From Aspergillus flavus (Eukaryota; Ascomycota; Eurotiomycetes; Eurotiales; Aspergillaceae), in the NCBI RefSeq assembly GCF_009017415.1, contig NC_092409.1, positions 5,022,001 through 5,086,000 on the forward strand: a DNA stretch of 64,000 nt. The letters are read 5' to 3'. Below are positions 59,611-64,000 of the stretch, piece after piece (position 1 is the stretch's first letter; the number at the start of each line of letters is the position of its first letter). The position numbers were made by a program, and so were the translations under genes. The notes under the pieces are model-generated. The model did no database searches. It saw only the letters and a program-made list of their open reading frames with translations, and was not told the DNA's origin.

Positions 59611-62600
59611 TCATAAAGCCGTGACGGTCTGATTGGGACCAGCTTTGCTGGCTTGCTCTTTTTTCAGATTCCTGAGCAGAGCCTCCAGCCTTCGGCGTTC
59701 CTCTTGCTCCGCCTGTATTTAAATCAGCTCGAGGGCGTTACTAGAGAAAGGACAACGATGTACTTACCTTCAGTATCTTCATATTTTCAGTCCGCGTGTC
59801 ACGCATCATCTTCTTGAATTCATTCTTCAGCACCATGGTTGATGTGGTCTCATACGTGGTTCCATCTCGTCCCATTGACGCTGAGTGCATGCCCATCCAG
59901 GTGATCCGCTCTTCGTTCAATTGCGTCTCCAGTTGCTCACAGCGATCCCGAAGCGCGTCAATGAGGCTCTCAAACTTCTCGCGTTCTTTCTCAAATTCGA
60001 TACTAGCCTTGGTCATGACTTCATAGTCGTCAATCGTCTCGCGCAGCTCCTTCTCCAATGTCTGTACACGCCGCTGTGTGTCACTGTTTGCAGGCTTGCC
60101 AGCCTTAAAAGTGGCAAGCTCCTGCGCCAGCTCGATATTACGGGTGGTCAACACCTCGAGCTCCTTCTGAAGGGCAGGGTCGACAGCGGCTGCCCGTTGA
60201 GACCGGCTACCATAAGCGCCATCGAGCTCAGCCTGAGCCATTGTAAGCTCAGTCCGAACCCTCACAACTTCACCTTCTAGCTCAGTTAATTCCGCCTGCA
60301 AGCGCACCGCATTCTCCTCAGCGTCTGTCCGAGCCTTGGTTGCCTCGCTGAGTTGAGACTCCACGTCGGAGCGTATTTGTTCTATCAAAGTTTGCAACCG
60401 AGTAATTTCATCCTCGGCCTGTGTGCGCGAGTCTGTGGCTTCCTTCAGCCGAGCGTCAGTTTCAGTACGGATCTGCTGAATACTCTCCTCCAGAGTCGAG
60501 ATCTGTTTTTCTGATCGCTCACGGGACTCCGTGACCTCCTCTGCCTTTGCGTCGACCTCACCGCGAAGTTGATCGATCACAGCTTGTAGGCGTGCGATCT
60601 CCCCATCTGCCTCGGAGCGTACCGCAGACAGTTGCTCTGTGTGACCGTTGGACTCGGATCGAATCTGTTCGAGTTGAACTTCTAAGCGGGCAACTTCAGT
60701 CTCGGCACGGACGCGTGCTTCATGGGCATCCGCTTGAGCCTCGTTTTCTTGTTGAAGTTTCTGCATGATAGCCTGCAAGCGGGTGATTTCAGCTTCGGCC
60801 TGAAGGCGTGCTTCATGAGTCTCGGCGTGAACGTCTTTTTCGCTTTGGTGCTCTTGGATGACACTCTGCAAACGTGCGATTTCAGCTTCAGCATGAAGGC
60901 GTGCTTCATGAGTCTCGGCGTGAGCATCTTTCTCGCGCTGGTGCTCTTGGATGGCAGCCTGCAAGCGAGCAACTTCAGCCTCCGCACGAAGGCGCGCTTC
61001 GTGGGCTTCGGCATAAGCATCTTTTTCGAGTTGGAGCTCTTGCACAACGTTCTTCAAACGAACAATTTCACTTTCCGCGTGACGATGCGCTTCCTGGGTT
61101 TCATTGTGCATATCTTTCTCGCGCTGGTGTTCGTGCACGACAGCTTGCAATTGGGTAATCTCAGTTTCAGCGCGAAGACGTGCCTCTTGAGCTTCAGCAA
61201 GGGCATCTTTCTCGTGTTGAAGCTCTTTTACGACGGTTTGCAGACGAGACACCTCGGCTTCTGCGCGTGTGCGAGCTTCTTTTTCAGATGCGAGGGCCTC
61301 CGAATTGTCCTCTGGGATGGCCCGCTGCTGGTGATCGGACAGTTCCCGGCGTGCAGCCTCCAGCTGCTCCATCGTGTGGTCCAGCATATCTTTGGACTGT
61401 TGCCCTTCTCGCTCAGCTAAATCGAGCTCCTTGCGCACACTAGCCAACTGTTCGACCAGGTCGGCAATATGCGCATCCCTCTCCGCGTCTGATTTGGAGT
61501 TTAGCTCCCGTTGTTGTTGAATTTGGGTAGTTAGGATGCCCTTCTGCTCAAGAAGTCCCCCCAAGCGCTCATGGAGGCCGTCAATACCTTCGTTTAGGTA
61601 TGAAAGGTGTTCCTCAAGATTCCCGTTAGATATATCAGGTGGTGGTGGAAGGGTCCGCGAGCGCGGCAAGCCCGACTCATTCACGATCTGATATAGTCTA
61701 GTGTTGACTCCCACTAGCTGTTGATCGCTCCCATGGTTCATGCTTCTAGTGCCGGGGGTGCTATTAGAGTGAGTTGTGAGTGCGCCGAGCCCGTTTTCAA
61801 TGTATGCTATGTAAGCTTCGATGGTTGCCGTAGGGTTGGGCATGGAGCCCTCCGCCGAGAGTTGTGGAATCGGAGCGAAGTCATTGTCAGGATTGGACTG
61901 TAGAATCATGTCACGCATTTGCCCACTTAGCATCTCTAGTTTTTTCTCGGTATTTTGGATCATATCGCGGCCGACTGCCGGTTGATTCGAATGAGCCAGC
62001 GGACTTGGCCCTTGAGGCCCATGCCCATTGAGCTCGTTGAGATGATCTGACGTTTTGTATAAGCTCCTATCATCGAAGTCATCGATACTACCACGGGGGT
62101 TATGGCTGGAAAGGCTCTCAGGTGTATTGGGCACATTGTTCTTCGGATATTTCTTTATTCCTTTATGGGTCATCTGTAGGACGCCAGCCGTATGCTCCAG
62201 TAAACGTTTTTGAATCAGCTGAACTCTACTTTCCAGGTTCCAGACTTCCTGCGAAAGCTCCTCGCACTTCCGCGTGCTCACTGCCAACTCTCCATCCGTC
62301 TTGTCGAGGGTACTTGAAGCGCCATTGCGACCGAACATGCTCCTGCGACTCCGATTGGATTTCGGAGAACCTCCCACATCATATTCTTCGCTTGACCTGG
62401 AGCTCTTTGAGTTATATAGTCGGCTGAGGGACATGGCTGCATCACGAAGTTTTGTCTCCAAGGCCAGTTTCCGTTTGGCAGCCTCCAAGCGACCCGACAG
62501 GAACTTGAATTCTTTCTTCAGCCCTTCAACCTCCTCCAAGGACAGGACCTCATAATGCGCACTGTCACCCATAGCAGTTTCGGTCAATAAATACATCGTC

Positions 62601-62880
62601 ACAGGATCATTGCCGTTGAGTAAAGCAGAGCTTCTTGGGTGGGCCGTATTCAACTATGGATGAGCGAAGGCGTCAGCAAATGGCGGACTTGGCATGAGGT
62701 TGAGGAACCACTTACTGGATTGTAGCGCGGAGTTTCCACATTTTTTAGGATGGGAGCGCCATGGTATCCGTCCATGAGTACCTTCGTCGGGGGAGGCTGC
62801 GGAGCGCCAAAGGAGGCGCCGGAAAAGTGCCTTGGATCGCCATAGGACGATTGACTGGATCGTAGGTCGAAACCACTCAT
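59611..62880 (-). CDS. Uds1-family (up-regulated during septation) coiled-coil protein
   Basis: Three minus-strand exons, 62880-62716, 62653-59768 and 59712-59611, join to 1,050 residues from MSGFDLRSSQSSYGDPRHFS. The region at about 70-220 (VTMYLLTETAMGDSAHYEVL, SLEEVEGLKKEFKFLSGRLE, WNLESRVQLIQKRLLEHTAG) matches the Uds1 domain of fungal proteins induced during septation. From about residue 400 to the end nearly everything is heptad-patterned coiled coil, rich in Glu, Ala, Gln and Arg. Six near-perfect 31-residue tandem repeats fall at DNA 61213-60656. The last exon adds a basic tail (AEQEERRRLEALLRNLKKEQ). A structural role at the septum or cytokinetic machinery is inferred from the family; the precise function is unknown. 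Confidence 0.9.
60656..61213 (-). repeat. Six 93-bp (31-residue) tandem repeats within the Uds1-like gene
   Basis: Starting at 61213 and stepping 93 nt each time (61120, 61027, 60934, 60841, 60748), every unit begins EKD or EN and carries the core HEARL.AEAEI.RLQ.....HQ. A less perfect copy precedes the array. Thirty-one residues is not a whole number of heptads, so the hydrophobic stripe shifts from unit to unit. Confidence 0.9.
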
Positions 62881-64000
62881 TGTAAATACAAGTATGCAGA
62901 AAAATCAAGGAGAGAGATTGTGCGTAATGGACCGGTGATAGAGAGTCGTCGCAAATAAAATACTAGACAGTATACATCCTGAAGGGGGTTACTCCGTGTT
63001 TATTGTCACAGGAGGTGGCCGGGATTAGACAAGCGGTAGAGGGAGGCGAAGTGAAACAGAGTTTCCAGTTGGTGGAGGGATAAGAGCAAGAATAGGTATC
63101 AAATAAGACGAACCGGCGGAGTAATAAAAGGAGGGAAAGGGAAAGAAGGTTGGGGAGACAAAGTTGAAAGCGAGGACGGAGTCGAGACGATCTGCAAACT
63201 AAAGAGTGTCGATGCTCAGCCGCCCAGCCAGTGGACACGAACCATTATGGGACACTTTTAAATCTTCAGCGCCACTAGCGAAGTAAAGAAAAGAAGAAGA
63301 GAAGAAGAGAAAAGTAAAAAAGCAATTTCGATAGATCCAATGCATTGTGTGTCAGCATTGGAGATGGGTGAACCATGAAGAAATTATTGGAGTTATAATA
63401 TTAGGGGGGAAAGGTAAAAAAAAACAAAAAACCAAAGTACAGAGAAAGTGACGATAAGCAAAGAGAGAGAGAGGTTGAGAATGATCGTACGTCAACCAAA
63501 TCACTTGCAATGGAAAGGTCATGATTCACAACTCTTTGTCCTTTTCCTTCCGTCCCTTCCTTTTTATTTTAATTAGAACATCTTGAATGGGTGTGACGGA
63601 TGAAAATGTCCCGGAAGGTAAACTCAGCACAAGAGTTGTCGCGAACATAGAAAGTCGATAGAGACCGCGCAGGTCTCAGAGCAATCAGATTGATCTTCCG
63701 TACTCTGCTGCAACCTTGACACCCAGAAAGTGATGCATAATGTCCGTCGAAGGCATGTTGAATTGACTGCAGGTCAGTCAGCACCATCTGGAAGAATATC
63801 CTCCGAGACTTTGTAGATCGAAAGATCTCCGGATTCGGGAAGGATTAAAATAGTTCTTGCGAAACTGATCTGTGATGAGCCATGGATTGTGAAACATTCA
63901 TTGCAATTTAAAATGCGACTGGCGATTTATACGGGACGATGATTGGACGGTCATACATCAAGTGCCTGAGACAATCTCCATTCAATCAATTCCTTTGCAT
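62881..64000. promoter_or_regulatory. Upstream region of the Uds1-like gene to window end
   Basis: About 1.1 kb. Purine-rich stretches on the plus strand (near 63280-63320 and 63410-63480) would be C/T-rich leaders on the gene's strand. No further gene is recognised before the window ends. Confidence 0.4.

Noticed and set aside
60722..61420. Plus-strand 232-codon frame antisense to the Uds1-like gene
   Set aside because: It exists because the 93-bp repeat keeps the antisense frame open; the coiled-coil gene on the other strand explains the region.

Overview
This window is nuclear DNA of a filamentous ascomycete, most likely one of the Eurotiales (Aspergillus/Penicillium type). Genes sit singly on both strands. 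They carry short introns (mostly 50-100 nt, GT...AG) and long pyrimidine-rich leaders. The recognisable proteins are all fungal: Vps13, glycerol kinase, i-AAA protease, GDP-mannose pyrophosphorylase, Erg27, Aim32, Dlt1, Cdc24 and Uds1. I saw no rRNA, tRNA, CRISPR array or intact transposon. The genus call is inference from gene style and family resemblance.

Left block (1-22.9 kb), eight genes: VPS13 (-, running off the left edge), a TMEM69/DUF3429 mitochondrial membrane protein (+), glycerol kinase (+), the mitochondrial i-AAA protease Yme1 (-), an OB-fold-like protein (+), mannose-1-phosphate guanylyltransferase (+), 3-ketosteroid reductase Erg27 (-) and an HSL-type esterase (-). The themes are mitochondrial quality and lipid transport, glycerol entry into metabolism, cell-wall precursor supply and ergosterol synthesis. 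These are housekeeping genes, not an operon or a biosynthetic cluster.

Middle block (22.9-41.0 kb) is strikingly gene-poor. About 18 kb holds one confident gene, a small C2H2 zinc-finger factor at 34.7-35.8 kb. About 1.25 kb of pyrimidine-rich, ATG-depleted DNA lies directly upstream of it, with five micro-ORFs of five codons or fewer and a perfect AT-rich hairpin. The left part of the desert holds degenerate coding remnants, best seen at 23.64-24.50 kb. The remainder is simple repeats and featureless sequence.

Right block (41.0-64 kb), seven genes: Aim32 (-), Dlt1 (-), a PLP aminotransferase with a doubtful 5' end (-), the Cdc42 exchange factor Cdc24 (-), an F-box/WD40 protein (+), a serine-rich protein of unknown function (-) and a long Uds1-family coiled-coil protein (-). 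Several act in polarity, septation or regulated proteolysis.

No convincing undescribed multi-gene system was found. The best leads are the zinc-finger gene's leader and surrounding desert, a 9-bp intergenic motif (TACGGAGTA) that recurs far above chance, an apparent frameshift in the aminotransferase, a 344-nt open-frame intron in CDC24, and a near-perfect 31-residue (93-bp) tandem array inside the Uds1-like gene.
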